Source: Collinsella ureilytica
GTDB taxonomy: Bacteria; Actinomycetota; Coriobacteriia; Coriobacteriales; Coriobacteriaceae
Reading direction: 5' to 3'
Assembly (NCBI RefSeq): GCF_019795105.1
Contig: NZ_JAIMFO010000006.1
Span: 248,001-312,000, forward strand
DNA: 64,000 bases
Made by a program: the position numbers and the translations under genes. Below the pieces are notes generated by a model. The model saw only the letters and a list, made by a program, of their open reading frames with translations. It was not told where the DNA came from and did no database searches. This document shows, piece after piece, positions 20,309 through 28,841 of this stretch; within the stretch, counting starts at the first letter, position 1; the number at the start of each line of letters is the position of its first letter.

Positions 20309-21182
20309 TCCAAAAAAACGCTCTTCACTCGGCCGCGGGCTTGGTTCGTTGATGGGAGAAGCGCAATCAGAAACAGGCTTTACCAGTGAAAGTGGGCCTG
20401 TGTCTGTTCCACTCGGTTCAATCAACCCAAATCCCAACCAACCAAGAACGCATTTTAATGAGGATGAACTACAAGAGCTAGCAGACTCAATTCAAGCTCA
20501 TGGGGTGTTGCAACCGCTTCTAGTACGCAAAAAGGGTAAGAAGTACGAAATAATTGCTGGCGAGCGTAGATATCAGGCTTCATGTAAGCTTGGGCTTGAT
20601 GAACTGCCTGTAATTATTAAAGATGTTGATGATCAAACAATGCTCGAGATTGCATTGATTGAGAATCTCCAGCGCTCGGATTTAAATCCTATTGAAGAGG
20701 CGCGTGGATACAGGCAATTAATCAAACAAAGCGGCATGACTCAAGAGGCACTGTCCCAAGCCGTTTCAAAATCACGTTCGACGATTACAAACTCTTTACG
20801 ACTTTTAGATCTACCACAAGCAGTTCAGGACTATCTATTTGCTGGATCGCTCACCGCTGGTCATGCTCGTGCAATCCTTGCAGTTCCTTTTGATGAACAA
20901 AGGGTTAAGCTAGCTGATAAAGTTGTAACTGAGGGTCTATCGGTTCGTGCGACTGAAAACCTTGCTCCATTGTTTTCAGTCGGAAATCAGCAAAAAGCTG
21001 GAAGACCTCCAACACCTCAATCCTTTAAAAAGGCTTCACGAGTATTAAGAAAGCTTTTTGATACGAATGTTCGTGTTAAAACCTTACGCGGAAAGCATAA
21101 GATTGAGATTGAGTTTAAAGACGAAGACGACCTTACGCGGATTATGGAAACTATGGTTGGAGCCTCGTCAGAGGAGGTGTAG
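20301..21182 (+). CDS. parB: Chromosome partitioning CTPase/DNA-binding protein ParB
   Basis: ParB binds parS and loads onto DNA as a CTP-dependent clamp. Seen are the N-terminal ParA-stimulating stretch KKRSSLGRGLGSLMG, the CTP-binding region with PNPNQPRTHF and GERRYQA, the ENLQRSDLNPIEEARGY motif, and the helix-turn-helix TQEALSQAVSKSRSTITNSLRLL. A C-terminal dimerisation domain ends at 293 residues. The GTG start is within the end of parA, with GGGAGG upstream. Confidence 0.97.
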   Translation: MPSPKKRSSLGRGLGSLMGEAQSETGFTSESGPVSVPLGSINPNPNQPRTHFNEDELQELADSIQAHGVLQPLLVRKKGKKYEIIAGERRYQASCKLGLDELPVIIKDVDDQTMLEIALIENLQRSDLNPIEEARGYRQLIKQSGMTQEALSQAVSKSRSTITNSLRLLDLPQAVQDYLFAGSLTAGHARAILAVPFDEQRVKLADKVVTEGLSVRATENLAPLFSVGNQQKAGRPPTPQSFKKASRVLRKLFDTNVRVKTLRGKHKIEIEFKDEDDLTRIMETMVGASSEEV

Positions 21183-21184
21183 AG

Positions 21185-21436
21185 ATGAAGTTGATATCGA
21201 AGCTTATTATTAGTACGGTAGCGGTTGGAATTGGTGTTTTCCTTGGATATGAGGTATTAAAGAATCCTAAGCGGCGTGAGCAAGCGGCAAATACTATCCG
21301 GGGGCTTCAAAGCCAGGCATATGGAGTCATGAAGACCGTTGATGAATCAATCGTGCGTATTAAGTCTGAGCTCATGAATGATGCGGATGCAAATCAAGCA
21401 TGGGTTGCAAAGCAATGGGATCAGTTTGGCATATAA
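21185..21436 (+). CDS. Small membrane-anchored protein, YtxH-like
   Basis: An 83-residue protein with one N-terminal membrane segment (IISTVAVGIGVFLGYEVL) followed by a charged amphipathic helix. This is the general layout of the YtxH family, but sequence similarity is weak. It starts two bases after the parB stop and ends before a terminator, so it is the last gene of the parAB operon. Function unknown. Confidence 0.75.
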   Translation: MKLISKLIISTVAVGIGVFLGYEVLKNPKRREQAANTIRGLQSQAYGVMKTVDESIVRIKSELMNDADANQAWVAKQWDQFGI

Positions 21437-21489
21437 AAAAAGTTTGGTTATAGCTATTAGTTAGGTACCAAACTAATATTCAATCAACA

Positions 21490-21522
21490 AGAGAGCAGGT
21501 ATTTGTATCCTGCTCTCTTTTT
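21490..21522 (+). terminator. Rho-independent terminator of the parAB operon
   Basis: A ten-base stem AGAGAGCAGG (21490-21499) pairs with CCTGCTCTCT (21509-21518), followed by a T-rich tail. Confidence 0.9.
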
Positions 21523-21594
21523 CTTTGAAGTCATACGACTGTGCGCTCGTCCTCATGAACTTATTGTTACCAGTGAAAGGTGTAATAGAGAAGG

Positions 21595-22668
21595 TTAACT
21601 CACTATAGATGGAAGGTAGCCAAGATTCGGCACCGAGAAGCGCTGTTTAAGCTGTCCGCAAGCAGCATCAATGTCACTCCCGCGAGAGTTTCGAATCGTG
21701 GTCTCAACACCGTGCATCTTGAGACGACGTTGCAAGAGCTTAACCTTCTCAAGAGGAGAGGGTTTAAGAGGGCTATCAGCAATATCGTTTAACTGAATGA
21801 GATTCACGTGACAGAGGGTACCCTGACAAAAATCAATGAGCGCATTCATCTCAGGGGTTGTGTCATTCACTCCATCAATCATGGCATATTCATAGCTGGG
21901 GCGACGTCCGGTCTTTTCTGTATAGTCCTGTAGGGTTTCATAAAGGCGTAGCAGCGTGAACCTCTTTACACCAGGCATCAATAAGTTGCGTGTGCTTTGC
22001 ACAGCGGAGTGTAGCGAGACGGAAAGGGTGAATTGCTCTTCTATCGTGGCAAATTTTCGAATTCCAGGAATGAGTCCACAGGTAGAAACGGTGAGATGCC
22101 GGGCTCCAATACCGAGGCCCTGAGGGTCGTTGAGTATGCGAAGTGCAGCAAGTGTTTCATCAAAATTAGCAAACGGCTCGCCTTGTCCCATGAACACAAC
22201 GCTCGTCACACGCTCGTTAAAGTCTTTTTTCACATGGAGAACCTGGTCCACCATCTCACGGGCGGCCAACGATCGAGCAAGACCGTGCAAACCAGTGGCA
22301 CAAAATGCACAACCCATAGCGCATCCTGCTTGTGTGGAAATGCATACCGCCAAGCGATTGCGATTCGGCATACCGACTGTTTCTACCGAGGTGCCATCAG
22401 AAAACTCAAGAAGATATTTACGTGATCCATCACGGGATACTTGTTGAGCTTTCTCGGTTGGCACATTAAAGGAAAAGCGCTCTGCGAGTTGGTTGCGAAA
22501 AGACTTTGGTAGATTGGTCATCTCATCAAACGAACATACGTTCTTTTCAAACAGCCACGATATAAGCTGTTTAGACCGGAAAGAAGGTTGTCCAAGCTCA
22601 TGGGTGAGTTCTTCTAACTCTTTTTGTGAGAGGGTACGAATATCTTGGTACGTGGTGGATCGTTGCAT
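21595..22668 (-). CDS. rlmN: Dual-specificity 23S rRNA/tRNA adenine-C2 methyltransferase RlmN
   Basis: This radical-SAM enzyme methylates A2503 of 23S rRNA and A37 of some tRNAs. The [4Fe-4S] cysteines are in CAMGCAFCATG. The N-terminal domain has LGQPSFRSKQLISWLFEK, and the C-terminal part has RGSDIDAACGQL with the conserved cysteine. I start at the ATG at 22668, preceded by AAAGGAACGGT. Translation from the much longer frame up to 22887 would overlap the divergent ddl gene and adds non-conserved residues. The protein is 357 residues, normal for the family. Confidence 0.95.
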   Translation of the reverse strand: MQRSTTYQDIRTLSQKELEELTHELGQPSFRSKQLISWLFEKNVCSFDEMTNLPKSFRNQLAERFSFNVPTEKAQQVSRDGSRKYLLEFSDGTSVETVGMPNRNRLAVCISTQAGCAMGCAFCATGLHGLARSLAAREMVDQVLHVKKDFNERVTSVVFMGQGEPFANFDETLAALRILNDPQGLGIGARHLTVSTCGLIPGIRKFATIEEQFTLSVSLHSAVQSTRNLLMPGVKRFTLLRLYETLQDYTEKTGRRPSYEYAMIDGVNDTTPEMNALIDFCQGTLCHVNLIQLNDIADSPLKPSPLEKVKLLQRRLKMHGVETTIRNSRGSDIDAACGQLKQRFSVPNLGYLPSIVS

Positions 22669-22814
22669 ACCGTTCCTTTCAAGGAAAAAACGCGCGTGTA
22701 CCTCTACAATACTTGAACAGCCAGCTGCCTGCGCCCGCCATAGGTCTTGGGTCTCAGGCTCCATACTTGACGCATCGTTTACACATGTGTGAACGAGAAA
22801 GGATGTGAGGGTCG

Positions 22815-23768
22815 ATGAGGGTCTCTGAGATGAGGATTGCGGTTCTTGCCGGCGGCTCATCAAGTGAGCGCGAGATCTCGCTTGCATCAGGTCAAAACGC
22901 TACACGAGCGCTTCAGACAGCTGGGTTTGGTTATGTTGAGTTGCTTGATACCGCTGCCACAGATTTTGTTGCCAGGATCACAACCGAGCACTGGGATACC
23001 GCCTTTCTCGCACTTCATGGCGCAGGGGGAGAAGACGGTATTATTCAGGGATTTTTGGAATTCATTGGTCTTCCGTATACTGGCTCGGACGTAGCTGCAA
23101 GCGTTGCGTGTGCAGATAAAGATTTAGCAAAACTGCTTTATAGCAAAGCGGGTATCCCAACGCCTCCAAGCGTTGCAATCGTAAAAGATGAGTCGTATGA
23201 CGTGGAAACGATCATTTTGAACTTGGGTGACCAGTGCTTTGTGAAGCCCGCAGATAATGGATCCAGCTACGGTATTACCTTGGTTAAGGATGGACGCTAT
23301 CTCGATGCTGCTATTCGCAAGGCATTTGAGTACGGGGATAAAGTGCTGGTAGAGAAGCGTGTGTGTGGCACTGAGGTTACGGTTGGTGTCTTGGATACCG
23401 GTGACTTGCGTGCGCTGCCAGTCGTAGAAGTATGCTGCGAGAATGAGGGCGCTGAGTTTTACGACTTAAATGTGAAGTATATCGATCCAGCAAAAATTCA
23501 TCGTATTCCTGCGGAGATTTCAGAGGAAAACAATCTGATGGTGCAAGGGCTTGCCTGTCGTGCTCACCGAGCGCTTGGATGCTCGGGTCTCTCACGCAGC
23601 GACTTTATTGTGACTGATGATGGTCCGGTAATTTTGGAAACCAATAGTATTCCTGGTATGACGGACGCGTCGCTGTTTCCAGATGAGATTGCCCACACAG
23701 GAGATCTGACATTTCCTGAAGCTTGCGCTCAACTCATACACGCAGCACGCCGCCGTGCGGGACTTTGA
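22815..23768 (+). CDS. ddl: D-alanine--D-alanine ligase
   Basis: This ATP-grasp ligase makes the D-Ala-D-Ala dipeptide for peptidoglycan. Seen are VLAGGSSSEREISLASG, ALHGAGGEDGIIQGFLE, the ATP-grasp FVKPADNGSSYGI, and metal-binding VILETNSIPGMT. The omega-loop FYDLNVKYID keeps the Lys-Tyr pair of D-Ala-D-Ala ligases rather than the D-lactate-type His, so a vancomycin-susceptible precursor is expected. At 317 residues it is complete. It ends 14 bases inside the next gene, and the two are coupled. Confidence 0.94.
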   Translation: MRVSEMRIAVLAGGSSSEREISLASGQNATRALQTAGFGYVELLDTAATDFVARITTEHWDTAFLALHGAGGEDGIIQGFLEFIGLPYTGSDVAASVACADKDLAKLLYSKAGIPTPPSVAIVKDESYDVETIILNLGDQCFVKPADNGSSYGITLVKDGRYLDAAIRKAFEYGDKVLVEKRVCGTEVTVGVLDTGDLRALPVVEVCCENEGAEFYDLNVKYIDPAKIHRIPAEISEENNLMVQGLACRAHRALGCSGLSRSDFIVTDDGPVILETNSIPGMTDASLFPDEIAHTGDLTFPEACAQLIHAARRRAGL

Positions 23769-26667
23769 TCGTTTGACGGTAAGGATGCAACGAATTAAAG
23801 AGGCGTTATTGCCAGATACTCCTGACCGCGTGCGGGAGATCTATGAGAATCTGAGTGAATGGTCAAAAGTTCGATCGTTTGGCCTCATCGAAGACGATGT
23901 CGTGGTGTTTGATACCGAAACTACTGGTCTGTCGTCATCAGAAAACGAGTTGATTGAGGTTGGAGCCTTGCGCCTTCGTGGTCGTGAGGTGATCGACACC
24001 TTCAGTACCTTTGTGAAGCCTCATTCCTCAATACCAGCAGAAATAACAAGGCTCACCGGCATTCGCAATACAGACGTTGTAGATGCTCCTGCAGCAACGG
24101 ATGTTATTGAGCAATTGGAAGCCTTTGTTGGTGGGGCACCAGTCATTGCTCATAACGCAAGTTTTGATCGAGCGTTTATCGAGGCGGTTGCCGGTGGTGA
24201 GCAGGTAAGCTCAATATGGATAGATTCACTGGCACTCTCACGTATTGCCTTACCACGTCTCACCTCGCACCGTCTGTCATTTTTAGCAGAGATATTTGAT
24301 ATCTCTGCTGTGTCTCACCGGGCAATTGATGACGCTCGTGCCTTGGCGGGTGTGTGGCGAATCTTGTTGACTGCCTTGTCTGAGTTACCAAGCGGATTGC
24401 TCCGCGCGCTTGCGAATATGCATCCTGAGCATACCTGGAGTTATCGCCCAATTTTTTCTTTTCTAGCTGGACAAAACCCCGGTGCCACCTTCTCTTTCCT
24501 TGATGAGCGGGGACAGGTTATCCGCGAAACGGAGCGAGAACCTAAGCGGGATGCGTCCGATGTATCAGGCCTTCTCATGCCAAGTCGTGATGAGGTGAAG
24601 TCGCAGTTTGATGCAGATGGTCTCGTAGGACATATGTATCCAGGATTTGAGATGCGATCCGAGCAGGTAACGATGGCTTCCGAGATACGTGATGGGATTG
24701 CGACCAGCACGCATCGAGTCATTGAAGCAGGAACAGGTGTTGGAAAGTCAATTGCCTATCTCGTACCTCTGGTTGCTGCAGCTCGCCTCAATAAGATTAC
24801 GGTTGGAATTGCAACCAAATCAAATAACCTTGCTGATCAGTTAATGAATCAAGAGCTGCCACGTTTAGCGCGGGAATTAGGAGATGATCTGTCTTTTGTT
24901 GCGCTTAAAGGATATGACCATTACCCCTGTTTAAAGAAGGTGGAACGTGCCCTTCATGCGCAAGATGCAGCGAGCCTAAAGGATCCTGAAGCGTTTATGA
25001 CAGCGCTTGCTACTATTTTTGCCACAGCTTGCCAGGGATCAAGCTTTGACTTGGATACCCTTGGGATTCGGTGGCGTCGCATTGATCGTTCAGAGCTGAC
25101 AACTACCTCAAAAGATTGTACGCGCAGACTCTGCCCATTCTTTCCTGATCGCTGTGTTATCCATGGTACGCGCCGACGCGCGGCTTCAGCTGACGTGGTG
25201 GTAACTAATCACTCACTGCTCTTTCGCAATGTTGCAGCAGAAGGCAGGATTTTGCCACCAATTCGGCACTGGGTAATTGATGAGGCACATTCTGCAGAAG
25301 CTGAAGCACGACGACAATGGGCGCTGGAGGTTTCAGCTGATGAAACCCGGTCAATCTTTGAGCATGTGGGTGGACAGCGAAGTGGTGCCTTAGGTCATCT
25401 GATTCGTGAACTCGCAGGCTCAGATGCAGCAACGCTGTTCATGGGCATCTCTTCTAAAACAGTAGCAGCAGCTACTCGGGCTTCAACTGCTATGGCTTCC
25501 TTGTTCGAGGAGGCTCGCAAGGTGGCTCAAGATCTTGAGTCATCCGCGCCAAGCATATGGATAGGAGAAGAGCTGCGAGCTCAACCACAGTGGATACCGG
25601 TTGCGCAAGCACAGGAGCTTGCAATTCGTGCGCTTGATCAGCTTGTTTTAAATCTTTCGGCACTTGTTGAAACAGTTGGCGCTGAAAAACCCGAGATGAT
25701 CGGTGATGTGGCAGACTGTGTGCGCCGTATTCGTGAGATGAAAAAAGCCTTAAATCTCATATGTGCAGGTACTGACCAACGGTATGTATATTCACTCACC
25801 GTGCCCCTTCGTGTGAGAGCCGGGGGAGAGCGGTTTCGCGCAGAATGCCTCGACGTTGGGGAAATGCTCGCTGATCAGTGGTTTCCAGAGATGGAAAGCG
25901 TTACCTTTACCTCAGCTACGATGAGTGTGTCAGACTCCTTTGAGCATTTCGTAAGCTCGATTGGCTTGAGTCGGCTAACACGCAACGCTCATCGGTCGCT
26001 TCACCTCAACTCAAGCTATGACTTTAAGCGGAATATGGCGATTTTTGTTGCAGAAGATCTGCCGGATCCACGCAATCGGAATGCATATCTGGCAGTTCTC
26101 AAAGACATGCTGGTTGATATTCATCGGAGTATGAATGGCTCGGTGCTCACGCTCTTTACGAATCGCCGCGATATGGAGGAGCTTTTTGAGAGCATCCAGC
26201 CCTTGCTTGCTCGGGAGGGTTTAGCACTGACGTGTCAGTTGAGAGGAATAAGCACGCGTCGTCTGCGCGATGAGTTTATCCACAATAAAGCCTCCTCGCT
26301 GTTTGCCCTTAAGTCTTTTTGGGAGGGTTTTGATGCAGCTGGAGACACCCTGCGCTGTGTAGTGATTCCAAAACTACCCTTCGCCATTCCCACCGACCCG
26401 CTCTCACTTGAGCGCCGCCGTCGAGATCCCCGCGCATGGGCTCATTACGACCTACCAGAGGCAGTTCTTGCGGTGAAGCAAGCAGCTGGTCGCTTACTGA
26501 GGACGTCAACCGATACGGGCGTTTTAGTGCTCGCGGACTCTCGCCTCGTGAGTAAGGGCTACGGTAAGAAATTCTTATCGTCTTTACCGGCAGGCTTTGA
26601 GCGTATTCGCGTAGAAGAGGTGGGAGATCGCATTGTTCGCTGGCAACAATATCTTGATCAACACTAG
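23755..26667 (+). CDS. DnaQ-like exonuclease fused to DinG-family helicase
   Basis: This 970-residue two-domain DNA-repair enzyme has an N-terminal 3'-5' exonuclease (about 48-210) with ExoI FDTETTG (Asp53, Glu55), ExoII NASFDRAF and ExoIII HRAIDDARALA. An XPD/DinG-type superfamily 2 helicase follows, with Walker A EAGTGVGKSIAYLVP near 324, DEAH near 509, and cysteine residues around 390-470 (YPCLKK, ATACQG, KDCTRRLCPFFPDRC) that could ligate the DinG [4Fe-4S] cluster. Its C-terminal motif VI includes AAGRLLRTSTDTG. The start is uncertain: GTG at 23755 (used here) or ATG at 23785. Its stop overlaps the stop of the convergent WYL gene (CTAG). Confidence 0.92.
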   Translation: MRDFDRLTVRMQRIKEALLPDTPDRVREIYENLSEWSKVRSFGLIEDDVVVFDTETTGLSSSENELIEVGALRLRGREVIDTFSTFVKPHSSIPAEITRLTGIRNTDVVDAPAATDVIEQLEAFVGGAPVIAHNASFDRAFIEAVAGGEQVSSIWIDSLALSRIALPRLTSHRLSFLAEIFDISAVSHRAIDDARALAGVWRILLTALSELPSGLLRALANMHPEHTWSYRPIFSFLAGQNPGATFSFLDERGQVIRETEREPKRDASDVSGLLMPSRDEVKSQFDADGLVGHMYPGFEMRSEQVTMASEIRDGIATSTHRVIEAGTGVGKSIAYLVPLVAAARLNKITVGIATKSNNLADQLMNQELPRLARELGDDLSFVALKGYDHYPCLKKVERALHAQDAASLKDPEAFMTALATIFATACQGSSFDLDTLGIRWRRIDRSELTTTSKDCTRRLCPFFPDRCVIHGTRRRAASADVVVTNHSLLFRNVAAEGRILPPIRHWVIDEAHSAEAEARRQWALEVSADETRSIFEHVGGQRSGALGHLIRELAGSDAATLFMGISSKTVAAATRASTAMASLFEEARKVAQDLESSAPSIWIGEELRAQPQWIPVAQAQELAIRALDQLVLNLSALVETVGAEKPEMIGDVADCVRRIREMKKALNLICAGTDQRYVYSLTVPLRVRAGGERFRAECLDVGEMLADQWFPEMESVTFTSATMSVSDSFEHFVSSIGLSRLTRNAHRSLHLNSSYDFKRNMAIFVAEDLPDPRNRNAYLAVLKDMLVDIHRSMNGSVLTLFTNRRDMEELFESIQPLLAREGLALTCQLRGISTRRLRDEFIHNKASSLFALKSFWEGFDAAGDTLRCVVIPKLPFAIPTDPLSLERRRRDPRAWAHYDLPEAVLAVKQAAGRLLRTSTDTGVLVLADSRLVSKGYGKKFLSSLPAGFERIRVEEVGDRIVRWQQYLDQH

Positions 26668-27632
26668 GCGAGCTCTTTTGCACTATCTATGAGGGCGCGT
26701 GCATAGGATATAAACCGCTCGGTAAGATCAAGTGGGGCTATGAGCTGAATTTCTCCCCCTGCAGCGAGGATTTGATCGAAAAGCCAAGGCTCAGATGTAT
26801 AGGCAAGCTCGGCTGTAAGGGCTCCGGTAGGGTGGTCATCTTGCAGCTCGGCAGTTGTTTTGCCCATGCCAGCCCAGGTGCGCGATGCTAAAAGCTCGGC
26901 AGACGAAAACCGTATATGAGCGACCTGGCCGGATTGGTGCAGGCTTTCTGCGGTGCTGGTATGTGACCAATCGTGCGATATGACCGAGTCTTCGGTATAG
27001 GAAAGCTCAGCGATACGATCTATCCGATAGCGACGCTCAGCATTTGCATCAATATCCCAGGCAATGAGATACGCCGTTCCTGCTTCGAATTCAATATAAC
27101 CAGGATCAATAGAACGCCAAGATGGTGCTGTTTCTCCACGTTTGCGGTAGAGCATAGAACACCGCACGCCATCTTGTATTGCTTCGGTAAGGACGGAGTA
27201 GTATTTCCCCGGCTCACTTCCTTGCGACAGATGAGCGGTGGAAGGTGAGGCATCAAGTGGGAGTAACGACCGTAAAATACGTGCTTTAACAGCCTCGTCA
27301 ATCTGAAGCACATCTAAGAGATGGCTCAACACCATACCTTCAGGCAAGGTGAGGCGCATAGGCTTCATACGAGCTGCGTCTCCTATCAGCTCAACGGTGC
27401 CATCCTCATCACGCACAGCAGCTCGTGCTCCGCTCATACGATCAGCCAACGAGCCAATAATCTTGAGCGCCTGGCCAATCTGGTCTTGATCGAGCTGTAA
27501 GACACGGGCAATCTCTGTGCGATCGAGCGTATGGTGAGGAGCAGCAGAGAGCATCGTGAGAAGATCAAGCGCGACCGTAAGGTCGTCAGAGTGAGCTTGT
27601 GTGCGCCGCGTGTCTTGCGTGTTATGAGACAT
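26664..27632 (-). CDS. WYL-domain transcriptional regulator (second of pair)
   Basis: This 322-residue protein has an N-terminal winged-helix-like part (LTVALDLLTMLSAAPHHTLDRTEIARVLQLDQDQI) and a WYL domain around 150-240 (LYRKRGETAPSWRSIDPGYIEFEAGTAYLIAWD then RRYRIDRIAEL). The ATG at 27632 has AAAGGTGG upstream and overlaps the preceding WYL gene by 11 bases. The adjacent, overlapping pair recalls PafB-PafC of other Actinomycetota, which act together on DNA-damage genes. Whether this pair has that role is inference. Confidence 0.82.
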   Translation of the reverse strand: MSHNTQDTRRTQAHSDDLTVALDLLTMLSAAPHHTLDRTEIARVLQLDQDQIGQALKIIGSLADRMSGARAAVRDEDGTVELIGDAARMKPMRLTLPEGMVLSHLLDVLQIDEAVKARILRSLLPLDASPSTAHLSQGSEPGKYYSVLTEAIQDGVRCSMLYRKRGETAPSWRSIDPGYIEFEAGTAYLIAWDIDANAERRYRIDRIAELSYTEDSVISHDWSHTSTAESLHQSGQVAHIRFSSAELLASRTWAGMGKTTAELQDDHPTGALTAELAYTSEPWLFDQILAAGGEIQLIAPLDLTERFISYARALIDSAKELA

Positions 27633-28644
27633 GAGCCTCAACCACCTTTCTGAGGTGCTCGCTCCATGCTTGTTGCAGTTGCGGTGGGCTTACGGGACGC
27701 ATACCCAGACTTGAGGCATGGCTTAAAGCAAAAGCCGCAGCTGCCGTAAGGTTCTGCACTTCAGTCTTCCAGAGCCACTCCTCATCGGTCGATGTAAGGA
27801 TGCCACGACCTTGTATAAGCGCTTCAAGCTCTTGCTTTCCAGTGCCTCTTGGAAACGAGAAAACAACTTCAGCTGGTTGCTCAGCAGGAAAATCAAAGGG
27901 TAAGAAGAGATAGTCTGCAGCAGTGAAGTCATTTGGGATTTCGTAGTGTTTTTGCGGGGCACGCACGCTCAAAACACGATCTGTGCGAAACGTTCGTATG
28001 TTGTTCTCATCATCAGCACCAACAAAATAGCAATGGCCATCTTGCATCGTGATGCCATAGACAGCTACAGTGCGATCAGTTTTTCTACCTAAAGCATCTT
28101 GATAGGAGAAAGGCAGGCGCTTTTGCATACAAAGCGCTGCCCATACAGCCTCACGTACACCTGCATCTGTCTCGTTTTGTTTGTTTGTATCCAGATGTTT
28201 GTGACCAAGATCAACTCGACCGGATTGGGCGGCAGCAAGTTTAATACGCAAGCGATCCAGCGTTTGTGAATAAGGGATATCAGAGCGCCTCTGATAGAGC
28301 TCAAGGGCGTCTTCAAGCAAAGCAATATCTTCAGGAAGGATGACACCCATTTGAGCATGGGTAGCCTCTCGATCAAGCATCCAGGTGCTGGAATCAGTTT
28401 GGAGCGACCCATCAGGCTTAATTTCTCGAATAATAATGCCGCGCTCGCGAAGATTTGCTCGGTCGCGCTGGAACTTCTTTTTATCAGACTCAGGATTTTC
28501 TGATCCATAGCCAAGATCCGAGTCGGCAATAATCTCTTCAGTTGTTGGAGGAACTGGCGAGACCGATACCATAAAAATAAGATTCATCAGGCGCTGAGCT
28601 GCTGAAATCGCATCAGTAGATCTGGTTGTTTGCCTATGACGCAT
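27622..28644 (-). CDS. WYL-domain transcriptional regulator (first of pair)
   Basis: This 340-residue regulator has an N-terminal winged helix-turn-helix (SAAQRLMNLIFMVSVSPVPPTTEEII, then KKKFQRDRANLRERGIII, the usual recognition-helix region) and a WYL domain (LPFSYQDALGRKTDRTVAVYGITMQDGHCYFVGAD, then RTFRTDRVLSV). The WYL module senses ligands or single-stranded DNA in studied members. The ATG at 28644 is preferred, with GGAAGG upstream; a TTG at 28665 would add seven residues. First gene of the pair, transcribed toward the exonuclease-helicase gene. Confidence 0.83.
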   Translation of the reverse strand: MRHRQTTRSTDAISAAQRLMNLIFMVSVSPVPPTTEEIIADSDLGYGSENPESDKKKFQRDRANLRERGIIIREIKPDGSLQTDSSTWMLDREATHAQMGVILPEDIALLEDALELYQRRSDIPYSQTLDRLRIKLAAAQSGRVDLGHKHLDTNKQNETDAGVREAVWAALCMQKRLPFSYQDALGRKTDRTVAVYGITMQDGHCYFVGADDENNIRTFRTDRVLSVRAPQKHYEIPNDFTAADYLFLPFDFPAEQPAEVVFSFPRGTGKQELEALIQGRGILTSTDEEWLWKTEVQNLTAAAAFALSHASSLGMRPVSPPQLQQAWSEHLRKVVEAHVS

Positions 28645-28841
28645 AAAAATCAAACCTTCCAGCAAGAAGGGGATAGAAGTGAGGCGTACTCATTCTATTA
28701 CACGAAAGCCACGCGATAGAATTCCTGCATTTCAGCGACGCTATGTCATTTGATAGAATGCTAGCTGTATAGTTTTTCATATGTGCATCCATTGTTGAAT
28801 GTGCAATGGTCTGGATAACGAACAGCTGATGTGGAGCCCGT

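Noticed and set aside
22669-22887. 73-residue N-terminal extension of RlmN
   Set aside because: It would overlap the divergent ddl start. The sequence is not RlmN-like, and AAAGGA precedes the ATG at 22668.
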